NCBI RefSeq assembly: GCF_003258835.1
Contig: NZ_NPEV01000012.1
Span: 45,024-107,267 of the forward strand
DNA length: 62,244 bases
From: Rhodobium orientis
Lineage (GTDB): Bacteria; Pseudomonadota; Alphaproteobacteria; Rhizobiales; Rhodobiaceae
Reading direction: 5' to 3'
The notes beneath the pieces are model-generated. The model was given only the letters and a program-made list of their open reading frames with translations. It had not been told where the DNA came from and did no database searches. The translations under genes were made by a program, and so were the position numbers. The stretch's first letter is position 1; each line of letters begins with the position of its first letter. This document shows positions 1-8,968 of the stretch, piece after piece.

Positions 1-1
1 C

Positions 2-100
2 GCGGCACGGGCCACCGAACTCGGCCGCCGCCGCGGCCGCGCCGCCCTCAAAAGGGCCTATCACGCCGTCCGCGACCGCGCCGAACCGCTGCGCGGCTAG
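2..100 (+). CDS. C-terminal fragment of an unidentified protein (cut by window edge)
   Basis: An open frame runs from the first bases of the window to a TAG at 98-100 and encodes about 32 residues rich in Arg and Ala (ends EPLRG). The codon composition fits the neighbourhood, but 99 nt is too little to recognise a family. It could be the tail of a real gene converging on copZ or a chance open frame. Confidence 0.3.
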   Translation, partial: AARATELGRRRGRAALKRAYHAVRDRAEPLRG

Positions 101-211
101 CACCTTCCGCCGGAAAAGCTCGAACGCCGCAACCGCGGCGCGGAGCCGTCGTGCGGCATCCGCTTAAGGGCCGGCTTCCCGAGTCGAGGCGCGGCCCGCA
201 GCCGAAAAACC

Positions 212-409
212 CTATTTCGCGACCTCGTAGCCGGCGTCTTCGATCGCCTGGGAAAGTGCCGCCTTTTCCGCCGTCGCCGAGGCGATGTCGACCCGGCCGG
301 CATCGAGATCGATGGCGACCTCGGCCGCCGGATCGACGTCGGCGACGGCCTTCTTCACCGCGGCGACGCAATGATTGCAGGACATTCCGGTAACGTTGAG
401 ACTGATCAT
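212..409 (-). CDS. copZ: CopZ-like copper chaperone (HMA domain)
   Basis: A 65-residue protein consisting of one heavy-metal-associated domain. The metal-binding motif GMSCNHC lies at residues 8-14, with Cys11 and Cys14 as ligands, and the end DAGYEV is typical of the fold. Such proteins carry Cu(I) in the cytosol and hand it to a CopA P-type ATPase. The ATG at 409 is preceded by AGGAGA at good spacing. The gene stands alone: neither copA nor a cueR regulator is next to it, yet the promoter carries a CueR operator (446-476), so copper induction is expected. Mercury (MerP) or another soft metal is less likely given the operator type. Confidence 0.88.
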   Translation of the reverse strand: MISLNVTGMSCNHCVAAVKKAVADVDPAAEVAIDLDAGRVDIASATAEKAALSQAIEDAGYEVAK

Positions 410-445
410 TCTGGATCTCCTGGGTGGGAAAACGCCTTTGGTCCG

Positions 446-476
446 AATGTGGAGCTTCCAGCAACCGGAAGGTCAA
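446..476 (-). promoter_or_regulatory. CueR-type copper-responsive promoter of copZ
   Basis: Read on the minus strand, a -35 element TTGACC (476-471) is followed by a 19-bp spacer and a -10-like CACATT (451-446). The spacer contains the dyad CTTCC ... GGAAG that MerR-family CueR binds. The over-long 19-bp spacer and the dyad placement match the well-known copA/cueO promoters, where CueR untwists DNA on binding Cu(I). The predicted transcription start is about 30 nt before the copZ ATG. Confidence 0.85.
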
Positions 477-877
477 GCGGGACGGCAAACGGCGCTCGCG
501 GCGGGGTGTCGCGGCTGTGCACAAGCTTGTGGATAACATGTATACGTACCGGGGATGGACTGTGACGGGTGAGGGGATTGCGTTGGTTGAAATGGCCGAA
601 AGACCGCAAAAACGGCCGAATTTGCCTGCGCAAAAGCCCGCTGATGGCGGTCCGGGGCAGGTGTCGCGCTTTCAACTACGGTGTTTTTCAGGGCGCGGGC
701 CGGGCCGGAATGCGCGCACGGTGCCGCAATACCGGTGAAAACCGGGGCGATTGGAAGCTGTTCTCCGGGGAAACACGGCAGACCGGCCGTGCAGGCCGGT
801 GAAAAATCGCGCATCATCCCGTTAATGATTCGCGATTCTGCTGGGGAATCGCGGCTAGCGAACTGTTCGACACGCGT
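477..877. other. Intergenic region without a recognised gene
   Basis: About 400 bases between the copZ promoter and the EAL-domain gene. One exact DnaA-box 9-mer (TGTGGATAA, 528-536) lies here, with a near-match TGTGCACAA just before it. There is no cluster of boxes and no AT-rich unwinding region. No RNA gene was recognised. The promoter of the downstream gene should lie in this stretch but I could not define it. Confidence 0.5.
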
Positions 878-2281
878 ATGGCCCGCATCATCGCCATTTT
901 CGTTTTCGTCTGCATGGTCGTGATCGCCGGCTCCGTCGGCGTCGTCGCCCATCTGCAGCTCGGCGCGGATATCGGCGAGGCGCTCCTGCTGTCTGCCGCC
1001 GTCATGCTGGTGGTGGTGATGCTGCAGGCGGAGTCCCAGCGCCGCCGCGAGCGCCGCCTCGTCGCCGGCCGGTTCGATGAGGTGCTGGAGAATTTCGAGG
1101 CCACCGCCGACGAGATCACCAATGTGGAGCGCCGGCTCGTCAAGCTGGAGGCGGAGACCCAGCCCGAACGCAGCAATCAGATCGATTCCCTCCTCGCCGA
1201 GGTCGAGGTGCTGGGTGCCATCGTCAAGCAGATGGCCGAGCAGCTGACCGAAAGCGAAGCCCGCATCGCCGACCTGGAAGAGCGCGAGCGCCAGGCCGCC
1301 GCGCCGCCGCCGGTGGCGATGATCCCGTCGCGCGACGGCGAAGAGCCCGTGCGCGACGAGGAGGCGGAAGAACGGGCCGCGCTGGCGGAAGAAGAGGCCG
1401 AGACGGCCGCCCGCCGCAAGGAGTCGGCCCGGATCGAGGCCGAACGCCGCCGGCTCGTCGCCGCCGTCCGCTCCGCCCTCGACAACGACCGCATCGAATT
1501 GCACATGCAGCCGATCGTCTCCCTGCCGCAACGCCAGGTCCGCTTCTACGAGGTGCTGACGCGGCTCCTGGAGGAAGACGGCAGCTACCTCTACCCGGAC
1601 AGCTTCCTCCACGCCGCCGAAAGCGCCGGCCAGATGCCGCGCATCGACCGCTTCGTGCTGCAGAACGCCTCGCGCATCGCCCGCCGCCTGACCCAGCGCA
1701 ATCGCGGCCTCGGCCTGTTCTGCAACCTGTCCGGCACCAGCCTCGTCGACGAGCAGTTCCTCGGCGAGTTCGAGCGCTTCCTGGAGATCAACAAGGATCT
1801 CGCCCGCTCCATGGTGTTCGAGCTGCGCCAGGAGTCGCTGCGCGCCATGGGGCCGCTGGAGCTGGAGGGCCTGACCTTCCTGCGCGACCTCGGCTGCCGC
1901 TTCTCGCTCGACCGGGTCCGCGACCTGCACATCGACTTTGCGGATCTCTCGGCCCGCGGGTTTCGGTTCGTCAAGCTGCCGGCCGGGCGCCTGCTCGACG
2001 AGGACACCCCGCCGCGCGGCGATATTCACGTCGCCGACATTGCCGACCTTGCCTCGCGCCACGGCATCGAGATCATCGCCGACACGGTGGAGCGCGAGGC
2101 CCAGGTCATCGGCCTGCTCGATTTCAAGCTGCGCTACGGCCAGGGCGCCGTCTTCGCCCACCCCAAACCCGTGCGCCCGGAGGTGCTCGCCTCCCTGTCG
2201 CCGCCCGACGGCCAGCCCGCGCCGGCAACCCCGCCGCCGGCCCCGAGCCTCGCCAAAACCCGCCGCCGCGCCGCGGGGTAG
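878..2281 (+). CDS. Membrane-anchored coiled-coil protein with degenerate EAL domain (TipF-like)
   Basis: 467 residues. Two hydrophobic helices lie at about 3-25 and 34-50, then a long charged coiled-coil (about 55-200), then an EAL-type domain from about 205 to 440 and a Pro/Ala tail. The signature EAL is EVL (225-227, EVLTRL). Several catalytic positions of c-di-GMP phosphodiesterases are altered: the usual DDFGTG is read as DRVRDL and ELTES as ELRQE. It is therefore probably a c-di-GMP sensor or scaffold rather than an enzyme. The architecture is that of Caulobacter TipF, a polar flagellum-positioning protein; TipF identity is inference. The ATG at 878 has only a weak ribosome-binding site. 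Confidence 0.75.
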   Translation: MARIIAIFVFVCMVVIAGSVGVVAHLQLGADIGEALLLSAAVMLVVVMLQAESQRRRERRLVAGRFDEVLENFEATADEITNVERRLVKLEAETQPERSNQIDSLLAEVEVLGAIVKQMAEQLTESEARIADLEERERQAAAPPPVAMIPSRDGEEPVRDEEAEERAALAEEEAETAARRKESARIEAERRRLVAAVRSALDNDRIELHMQPIVSLPQRQVRFYEVLTRLLEEDGSYLYPDSFLHAAESAGQMPRIDRFVLQNASRIARRLTQRNRGLGLFCNLSGTSLVDEQFLGEFERFLEINKDLARSMVFELRQESLRAMGPLELEGLTFLRDLGCRFSLDRVRDLHIDFADLSARGFRFVKLPAGRLLDEDTPPRGDIHVADIADLASRHGIEIIADTVEREAQVIGLLDFKLRYGQGAVFAHPKPVRPEVLASLSPPDGQPAPATPPPAPSLAKTRRRAAG

Positions 2282-2353
2282 GGAGGCGCATCGCCCGTTG
2301 GTCTTGCCGGGTCATCTCTCCCTTGCGTCATCCCGGGTGCATTTTCACTCCGC

Positions 2354-2524
2354 CGTCATCCCGGGCGGAGCGCAGCGGAGACCCGGGACCCATTGCCCAT
2401 AGCAACGTTGTAGTCCGTCGAGAGTCCTGCCACGGCGAGCGTCCACGCGAAGGCCTCGTTCCATCAACACCCGGCATACCGTGTGGATGGGAGCAATGGG
2501 CCCCGGATCAAGTCCGGGGTGACG
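2354..2524. repeat. Composite palindromic intergenic repeat
   Basis: Two facing arms. The left arm starts CGTCATCCCGGG at 2354 and ends in ACCCATTGCCCAT near 2400. The right arm starts GATGGGAGCAATGGGC near 2487, contains the hairpin CCCCGGA / TCCGGGG (2501-2507 / 2513-2519) and ends GGGGTGACG at 2524. Units of this kind are common between genes in alphaproteobacteria and are not coding. The element lies between the EAL gene and the 3' end of mutL, part of a roughly 460-bp gene-free spacer (2282-2739). Confidence 0.7.
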
Positions 2525-2606
2525 GGGAGAGGGTGTTGCGGGCCGATGCGTCGCCTTGCCCGCGCTTCGGATCATGTCGCGCTGAGAGCGCATGGCAGGC
2601 GCCCCA

Positions 2607-2694
2607 TGGATTGCCGCGTCGGCCTGGCGGCCTCCTCGCAATGACGCTGAAATGACAGAGAAAACCGTCATTGCGAGCGGAGCGAAGCAATCCA
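2607..2694 (+). repeat. Dispersed two-arm repeat, copy 1
   Basis: Arm A (2607-2646) begins TGGATTGCCGCGTCGGCC and ends CTCGCAATGACG. Arm B (2666-2694) begins CGTCATTGCGAGCG and ends GAAGCAATCCA. The arms are inverted relative to each other. The same 40-nt and 29-nt arms recur at 31468-31563 and 58489-58581 in this orientation, and at 28863-28958 reversed. All copies are intergenic. Confidence 0.85.
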
Positions 2695-2739
2695 GTGCGG
2701 CCTTAGCCGCTTATCTCAACACCGGCGAGTGAAAAAAAA

Positions 2740-4608
<1,869 letters not shown>

Positions 4609-4648
4609 GGCGTCCGGTCCTGTCCTGTCAAAAAGTTGTGCTGCCGAA

Positions 4649-4736
4649 GGGCATTGACGGCCCTCGCTGCGAAACGCGCGAAGGATATCGTGAAACCGGG
4701 CGCTTGCCGTCGCCCCAATTGCGGCGGTCAATGCCC
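4649..4736. repeat. 88-bp element with 10-bp perfect terminal inverted repeats, copy A
   Basis: The ends are GGGCATTGAC (4649-4658) and GTCAATGCCC (4727-4736), a perfect inverted pair. A second element with the same ends and nearly the same length (86 bp) lies at 58613-58698. Interior sequences are only loosely alike. It lies between mutL and the HAD gene and contains the spurious long-ORF start of mutL. Confidence 0.75.
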
Positions 4737-4868
4737 GCCAATATTACTGCCGGATTCGCGCAGCGCCGTCACACGGCTTCAACAATCCTCTGCAAAGGCG
4801 GCACATGCAGGGCAGCCATACAGGCCGCCGCCTTGACCCCCACCCCGTTACCGGCTACCGCCACCGCC

Positions 4869-5738
4869 ATGACAACCGAACCCGTTCCGCTCGCCAAGGG
4901 CCTTTCCGAAATCGCCGGCCGCTATCGCGGCCTCCTCTGCGACGTCTGGGGCGTCGTCCACAACGGCGTCGCCGCGTTCCCGACCGCCTGCGAGGCGCTG
5001 CAGAACTTTCGCGCCGGCGGCGGCTCCGTGGTGCTCCTCACCAACGCGCCGCGCCCGTCCGGTCCGATCTACGACCAGCTCGCCCATGTCGGCGTGCCGC
5101 GCGATGCCTTCGACAGCGTGGTGACCTCCGGCGATGCCACCCAACTCTTTTTTGCCCGCGAGAACGTCCGCAAGGTCTTTCACCTCGGCCCCGACCGCGA
5201 TCTCACCCTCTATGACGGCACCGGCATCGACCGCGTCGACCCCGGCGAGGCGGAGCTGGTCGTCTGCACCGGCCTCTTCGACGATACCACGGAGACGCCG
5301 GAAGACTACCGCGATCTTCTCGCCGATCTGAAGGCAAAGGGGCTTCGCCTCGTCTGCGCCAACCCCGACGTCGTCGTCCACCGCGGCGACACCCTGATCT
5401 GGTGCGCCGGGGCGCTCGCCCGGGACTACGCCGCGATCGGCGGCGACGTGACGATCTTCGGCAAGCCCTACGCGCCGATCTACGACGCGGCCCTCGGCCG
5501 GCTCGCCGAGGTGGCGGGCAGGGATCTGAAAAAGGACGAGGTTCTCGCCATCGGCGACGGCCTTCCGACCGACATCGCAGGCGCCTCGGACCAGGGTCTG
5601 CCGACGCTGTTCATCACCGGCGGCATTCACGCCGCCGATTTCGGCCCCATAGAGGCGCCGGACATGGCCAAGGTGACGGATCGGCTGGAAAGCGAAGGAC
5701 GCCGGGTGGTCGCCGCCATGCCGCGGCTTTCCTGGTAG
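4869..5738 (+). CDS. HAD-superfamily class IIA hydrolase (TIGR01459 type)
   Basis: 289 residues from the ATG at 4869. An open frame extends upstream to 4638 but runs through the repeat element and lacks family similarity. The motif-I aspartate is in LLCDVWGVVHNG (DVWG at 25-28), motif II in VVLLTNAPRP, and the late motif in AIGDGLPTDIAGA, as in NagD-like phosphatases. Cytosolic phosphatase of unknown substrate; in Hyphomicrobiales this family usually travels with ribF, maoC and ileS, which lie a few kilobases downstream. Divergent from mutL. Confidence 0.9.
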   Translation: MTTEPVPLAKGLSEIAGRYRGLLCDVWGVVHNGVAAFPTACEALQNFRAGGGSVVLLTNAPRPSGPIYDQLAHVGVPRDAFDSVVTSGDATQLFFARENVRKVFHLGPDRDLTLYDGTGIDRVDPGEAELVVCTGLFDDTTETPEDYRDLLADLKAKGLRLVCANPDVVVHRGDTLIWCAGALARDYAAIGGDVTIFGKPYAPIYDAALGRLAEVAGRDLKKDEVLAIGDGLPTDIAGASDQGLPTLFITGGIHAADFGPIEAPDMAKVTDRLESEGRRVVAAMPRLSW

Positions 5739-5887
5739 GCGCTGGGCCGGACCCGCGACCCTGCGGTCGTCATCGACCGCGCGAAGGTCGGGCAGCACAT
5801 ATCCACCACAATTCGGCATCGCATGACGCGAGCAGGTCTCCGGCGCGCCCGGACACTCGAAGTGCGTCCGTGTGCCAAAATTTATAT

Positions 5888-5902
5888 TTCGTATGATACG
5901 AA
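5888..5902. promoter_or_regulatory. Perfect 15-bp palindrome upstream of the sulfotransferase-like gene
   Basis: TTCGTAT-G-ATACGAA, a perfect 7+1+7 dyad in an AT-rich stretch (about 5870-5950) that contrasts with the GC-rich surroundings, ending 56 nt before the GTG start at 5959. Size and position suit an operator for a dimeric regulator; the regulator is unknown. Confidence 0.45.
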
Positions 5903-5958
5903 TTGCAGACAGTCTGGGAAAATTGTAAAACGGGCCAGTTTTCAAAAAGACGGCAGCA

Positions 5959-6639
5959 GTGGTTGTGGCGACTCCCGAGATAACATTTGGCCAAAACGGG
6001 CATGCCGAATACGCCAAGATTTTCGTCGTCGGCCTTCCGAAGACCGGCCTGACCTCGTTGCGCCGCATTTTCGAGATCGCCGGGCTGCGCCAGCGCGGCA
6101 AGAACAAGGCCTTGCTGCGCGCGATCTGGAACGGGGACTGCTCAAATGCCGGCAGTTTTTTCGAGGAAGCCGATGCGTTTTCCGATTGGCCGATCCCTAT
6201 CGTCTACCGCGAGCTTTGGCAGAAATACAAAAACAAGGCGCTTTTCATTCTGTCCATGCGCGAAGACGAATGCGCCTGGATCGAAAGCCTGAAGACGCAT
6301 GCGGAAAGTTACCACTGGCAGGGTAACGTCGCGATGCGCAGGTTCTTTGGATATTATTATCCGCACGGGCGCGAGGAAGAACACATCGCCGCCTATCGCG
6401 ATTTCAATACCGAGGTCCTGAACTTCTTTCGCGACGTCGGCGGCTCCGTGATGGTCTACCGGACGGGCAACAAGGACGACCTCAATCGTCTCGCCTCGGT
6501 CCTGGGCGTTGCGCCGTCGGCGATCGCCGGCGTGCACGAGAACAGCGGCTCGCAGCGACGGCGGCGCTATCCCATTCGCAGCCTGATGAACCGCTTTCTC
6601 GTGAAAATATACAGGGCCAAGATCGCCCTGTTCGGATGA
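5959..6639 (+). CDS. Sulfotransferase-family protein
   Basis: 226 residues from a GTG start. The N-terminal strand-loop KIFVVGLPKTGLTSL (motif GLPKTG at 25-30) is the 5'-phosphosulfate-binding loop of sulfotransferases, which normally reads KTGTTS. A later stretch (FILSMREDECAWIESL) resembles the helix that follows the 3'-phosphate site. Such enzymes move sulfate from PAPS to a sugar, lipid or peptide. No substrate clue is visible: neighbours are a HAD phosphatase and chemotaxis genes. The gene and its AT-rich leader have lower GC than either neighbour, and it sits inside an otherwise conserved neighbourhood, which suggests acquisition. Confidence 0.7.
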   Translation: MVVATPEITFGQNGHAEYAKIFVVGLPKTGLTSLRRIFEIAGLRQRGKNKALLRAIWNGDCSNAGSFFEEADAFSDWPIPIVYRELWQKYKNKALFILSMREDECAWIESLKTHAESYHWQGNVAMRRFFGYYYPHGREEEHIAAYRDFNTEVLNFFRDVGGSVMVYRTGNKDDLNRLASVLGVAPSAIAGVHENSGSQRRRRYPIRSLMNRFLVKIYRAKIALFG

Positions 6640-6734
6640 CCGGCGCTCCGGTCCCGCGCCGACAGGAACCGGCGTGCCGCCGGCGCTGCAGCCGAACGGC
6701 GACAGTCGGGGATCGCTGCGGCGGCGCAGACGGC

Positions 6735-6763
6735 AAAATGCGCGCGGTCGGATAACCGCGCGC
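6735..6763 (-). terminator. Intrinsic terminator of cheY-cheZ
   Basis: On the minus strand the stem GCGCGCGGT / ACCGCGCGC (6763-6755 / 6748-6740, 6-nt loop) is followed by ATTTTG. It lies about 35 nt past the cheZ stop. The U-run is short but the stem is perfect. Confidence 0.6.
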
Positions 6764-6796
6764 CGTCCGGTCTTTCTGTTTGCCGCCGTTAAAAGG

Positions 6797-7501
6797 TCAA
6801 TCGAACAGCTTGTCGATGTCGTTCTGGGAGCTCGATCCGGCGTCGTCGGCCTCATCGCCGTCCTCGGCGAGCATCCGGTCGATGTCGCTCTGGTCGACGC
6901 CTTCACCGGCGTGCTGCGGCCCGTGCAGGATCAGTTCGCGCCGGCGCCGTTCCTCATCGGTTTCCTCGTGGACTGCATCCTCGCCGACGAGCTTCAGCCG
7001 GTCGATGAAGGAGGACACCCGGGTCTCGATGAACGACAGGGTGGAAACCACCTTGGAAATCCGCTGGCCGGTGATGTCCTGGAAGGCGCAGGCCTCGAAG
7101 ATCTCCACCACCCGGTCGTTGACGACTTCCTGGAAGGCCTCCGGGTCGCTCTGGTCGGCCGACATGATGGCCTCGGCCGCTTCCATGATCGAGTGGGTCG
7201 CCTCTTCGGTCGAGGCCACGATCGCGTCGAGTTCCTTGCCGGCCTCGGGGATGCGGTTGTGCTTGATATCCTCGGCCCGAAGGCTGGCGATCTCGTTGCG
7301 CATCTCCTCGATCGCCGTGGCGATCGCCGTCAGGTCCTTGTAGACGACCGTGTTGATCTTCTCGAAGACCTCCTTGTAGGAGTCGGTCATGGTCTCGGCG
7401 AGCGCCATGACTTCCTTCAGCGAGATCTCGCCGTCGCTCGGCTTGTGCTGCTGGATGTATTCCGCCACGCGTTTGACGTGGTCTGGCGAACCCTTGGACA
7501 T
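6797..7501 (-). CDS. cheZ: Chemotaxis phosphatase CheZ
   Basis: 234 residues, mostly helical. CheZ dephosphorylates CheY-P. The catalytic glutamine is in the family motif QDITGQRISKVV (Gln146, corresponding to Gln147 of E. coli CheZ). The C-terminus contains two similar acidic peptides, DQSDIDRMLAED (about 202-213) and SQNDIDKLFD (225-234, the extreme end), each resembling the CheY-binding tail of CheZ and the N-terminus of FliM. E. coli CheZ has one. It follows cheY on the same strand after 81 nt, with a good ribosome-binding site (GAGGG). Many rhizobia lack CheZ and use a second CheY as phosphate sink, so its presence says something about the signalling design here. Confidence 0.9.
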   Translation of the reverse strand: MSKGSPDHVKRVAEYIQQHKPSDGEISLKEVMALAETMTDSYKEVFEKINTVVYKDLTAIATAIEEMRNEIASLRAEDIKHNRIPEAGKELDAIVASTEEATHSIMEAAEAIMSADQSDPEAFQEVVNDRVVEIFEACAFQDITGQRISKVVSTLSFIETRVSSFIDRLKLVGEDAVHEETDEERRRRELILHGPQHAGEGVDQSDIDRMLAEDGDEADDAGSSSQNDIDKLFD

Positions 7502-7582
7502 GTCTATCCCTCATCCGGTCCCTTGGCGGAACCGGAACCTCGCCGGGAAAGTCCCGGCGGTCCCGTCACGGATTGCAGTCGA

Positions 7583-7969
7583 TTACTCGGACGCGAAAAC
7601 GGCGTCGATCTTGCCCTTCAGCGTCTGCGCGTTGAACGGCTTCACGATGTAGTTGTTGACGCCGGCCTTCTTGGCGGCGATCACGTTTTCGGTCTTCGAT
7701 TCCGCCGTCACCATGATGAACGGCGTCTTGGAGATCGAATTTTCCGCACGAACCTTTTTCAAGAGTTCGTATCCGGTCATCGGCTCCATATTCCAGTCGG
7801 AAATGACCAGACCGTATTTGCGTTCCTGCATCTTGCCGAACGCCTCAGTACCGTCCGAGGCCTCGTCAATATCCGAGAACCCGAGTTGCTTCAACAGGTT
7901 CCGAATGATGCGAATCATAGTCTTGTAGTCATCGACCACAAGGACCGGCATTGAAAGATCAAGCGCCAT
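7583..7969 (-). CDS. cheY: Single-domain response regulator CheY
   Basis: 128 residues, a stand-alone receiver domain. The acidic pocket is Asp13/Asp14 (VLVVDD), the phospho-acceptor Asp58 (ISDWNMEPM), and the switch residues Thr88, Tyr107 and Lys110 are present (YIVKPF). The SDWNMP-like motif is characteristic of CheY rather than of DNA-binding regulators. It should bind the flagellar switch when phosphorylated by CheA, which is not in this window. Probably co-transcribed with cheZ. Confidence 0.95.
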   Translation of the reverse strand: MALDLSMPVLVVDDYKTMIRIIRNLLKQLGFSDIDEASDGTEAFGKMQERKYGLVISDWNMEPMTGYELLKKVRAENSISKTPFIMVTAESKTENVIAAKKAGVNNYIVKPFNAQTLKGKIDAVFASE

Positions 7970-8375
7970 CGTTTACTCCACACTTCTCAACGACCGCGGC
8001 GAATACGCCCCTGAATTGGTTCGCGATGTTGCGACTGGGGGCTTGATTGTCTGTAATCATGTGCATCCCCATCGCCGAATATAGTGATAGGCTCTGAAAG
8101 TTCCGTTAATTCCGAAAAAGTCTATGTATACGGCCGGAAAACCTCGGCTTTGCGGTATTCGGGACCGCAGGAAGCCTTGCTCCGGGGCGGTGCGAAAGCG
8201 GCCTTCGGGCGCTCCGGCCGCCCCGTCCTATGGCCATGTTGACGCTTCCAAGGCTCTCGCCTAAGGGTTGGCGGCAGGGCTCTTACGGCCCCGGAAACCC
8301 TCGCCGCCGCGGCACCTGCCGGAAAGGCGGGGCAAGACAAGAGCAACGGGCCTTTCCCGGTGGGAGAAACAGGAA
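7970..8375. other. Intergenic region between cheY and maoC
   Basis: About 400 bases of divergent spacer. The half next to cheY (7980-8140) is AT-richer than its surroundings and should hold the cheY promoter. I could not define -35/-10 boxes with confidence. An in-frame upstream extension of the maoC reading frame (from 8268) gives a Pro/Arg-rich stretch without family similarity. Confidence 0.5.
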
Positions 8376-8837
8376 GTGCTGGAACTCAGAACTTTATTTT
8401 ACGAAGATCTTTCCGTCGGCATGACGGAAACCTTCATCAAGACGGTGTCGGCCTCCGATGTGGTCGGTTTTGCCGAGGTCTCCGGCGACCGCAACCCGAT
8501 ACATCTTTCCGAGCATTTCGCGGCGCGCACACCCTTCAAGAGCCGCATCGCCCACGGCCTCTACACCGCCAGCTTGATTTCGGCCGTGCTCGGCACGCGG
8601 CTGCCGGGGCCGGGCGCGATCTATCTGTCCCAGAGCCTCAACTTCAAGGCGCCCGTGCATATCGACGACGAGGTCGTGGTCACGGTGGAGGTCATCGAAC
8701 TGCTGGAGCGCGGCCATCGCGCGCGTCTGCACTGCGAGTGCCATGTCGGCGAGACGCTGGTGCTCGACGGCGAGGCGATGGTCAAGGTGCCCTCGCGCAC
8801 CGCCCGTCCGCTCGGCTCCAGGCCGCTTTCCACCTGA
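8376..8837 (+). CDS. MaoC-family dehydratase (hot-dog fold)
   Basis: 153 residues from a GTG at 8376, with GGGAG about 10 nt upstream; family members begin at this point (ELRTLFYEDLSVGM). The hydratase motif FAEVSGDRNPIHL carries the Asp/His pair of R-specific enoyl-CoA hydratases, and GLYTASLISAVLGTRLPG completes the active site. Likely acts on a short-chain or modified enoyl-CoA. Next to ribF as in related genomes. Exact substrate unknown. Confidence 0.88.
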   Translation: MLELRTLFYEDLSVGMTETFIKTVSASDVVGFAEVSGDRNPIHLSEHFAARTPFKSRIAHGLYTASLISAVLGTRLPGPGAIYLSQSLNFKAPVHIDDEVVVTVEVIELLERGHRARLHCECHVGETLVLDGEAMVKVPSRTARPLGSRPLST

Positions 8838-8968
8838 GTGCGCCGCCGGCACCCGGTCGATGGCGCCAGGCACTTGACGCCGATCCGGTGAAACGGCAGG
8901 GTCGCGCCGCTGCGAGGGGCCTATGGGAAGGCGATCCCTCCGCGGCGCAACAGGATCCGAAATTTTTC

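Noticed and set aside
528-536. Exact DnaA-box 9-mer TGTGGATAA
   Set aside because: A 9-mer is expected by chance about once per 130 kb of single strand. There is no cluster and no AT-rich unwinding region, so it is not an origin.
473-2161. 562-codon antisense frame over the EAL-domain gene
   Set aside because: Shadow of the plus-strand gene with low-complexity composition.
2354-2694. CRISPR array
   Set aside because: Repeats are palindromic, unequal and dispersed, without regular spacers or cas genes.
4609-4731. N-terminal extension of MutL from ATG 4731
   Set aside because: Encoded by an inverted-repeat element and absent from the family; the TTG at 4608 starts in register.
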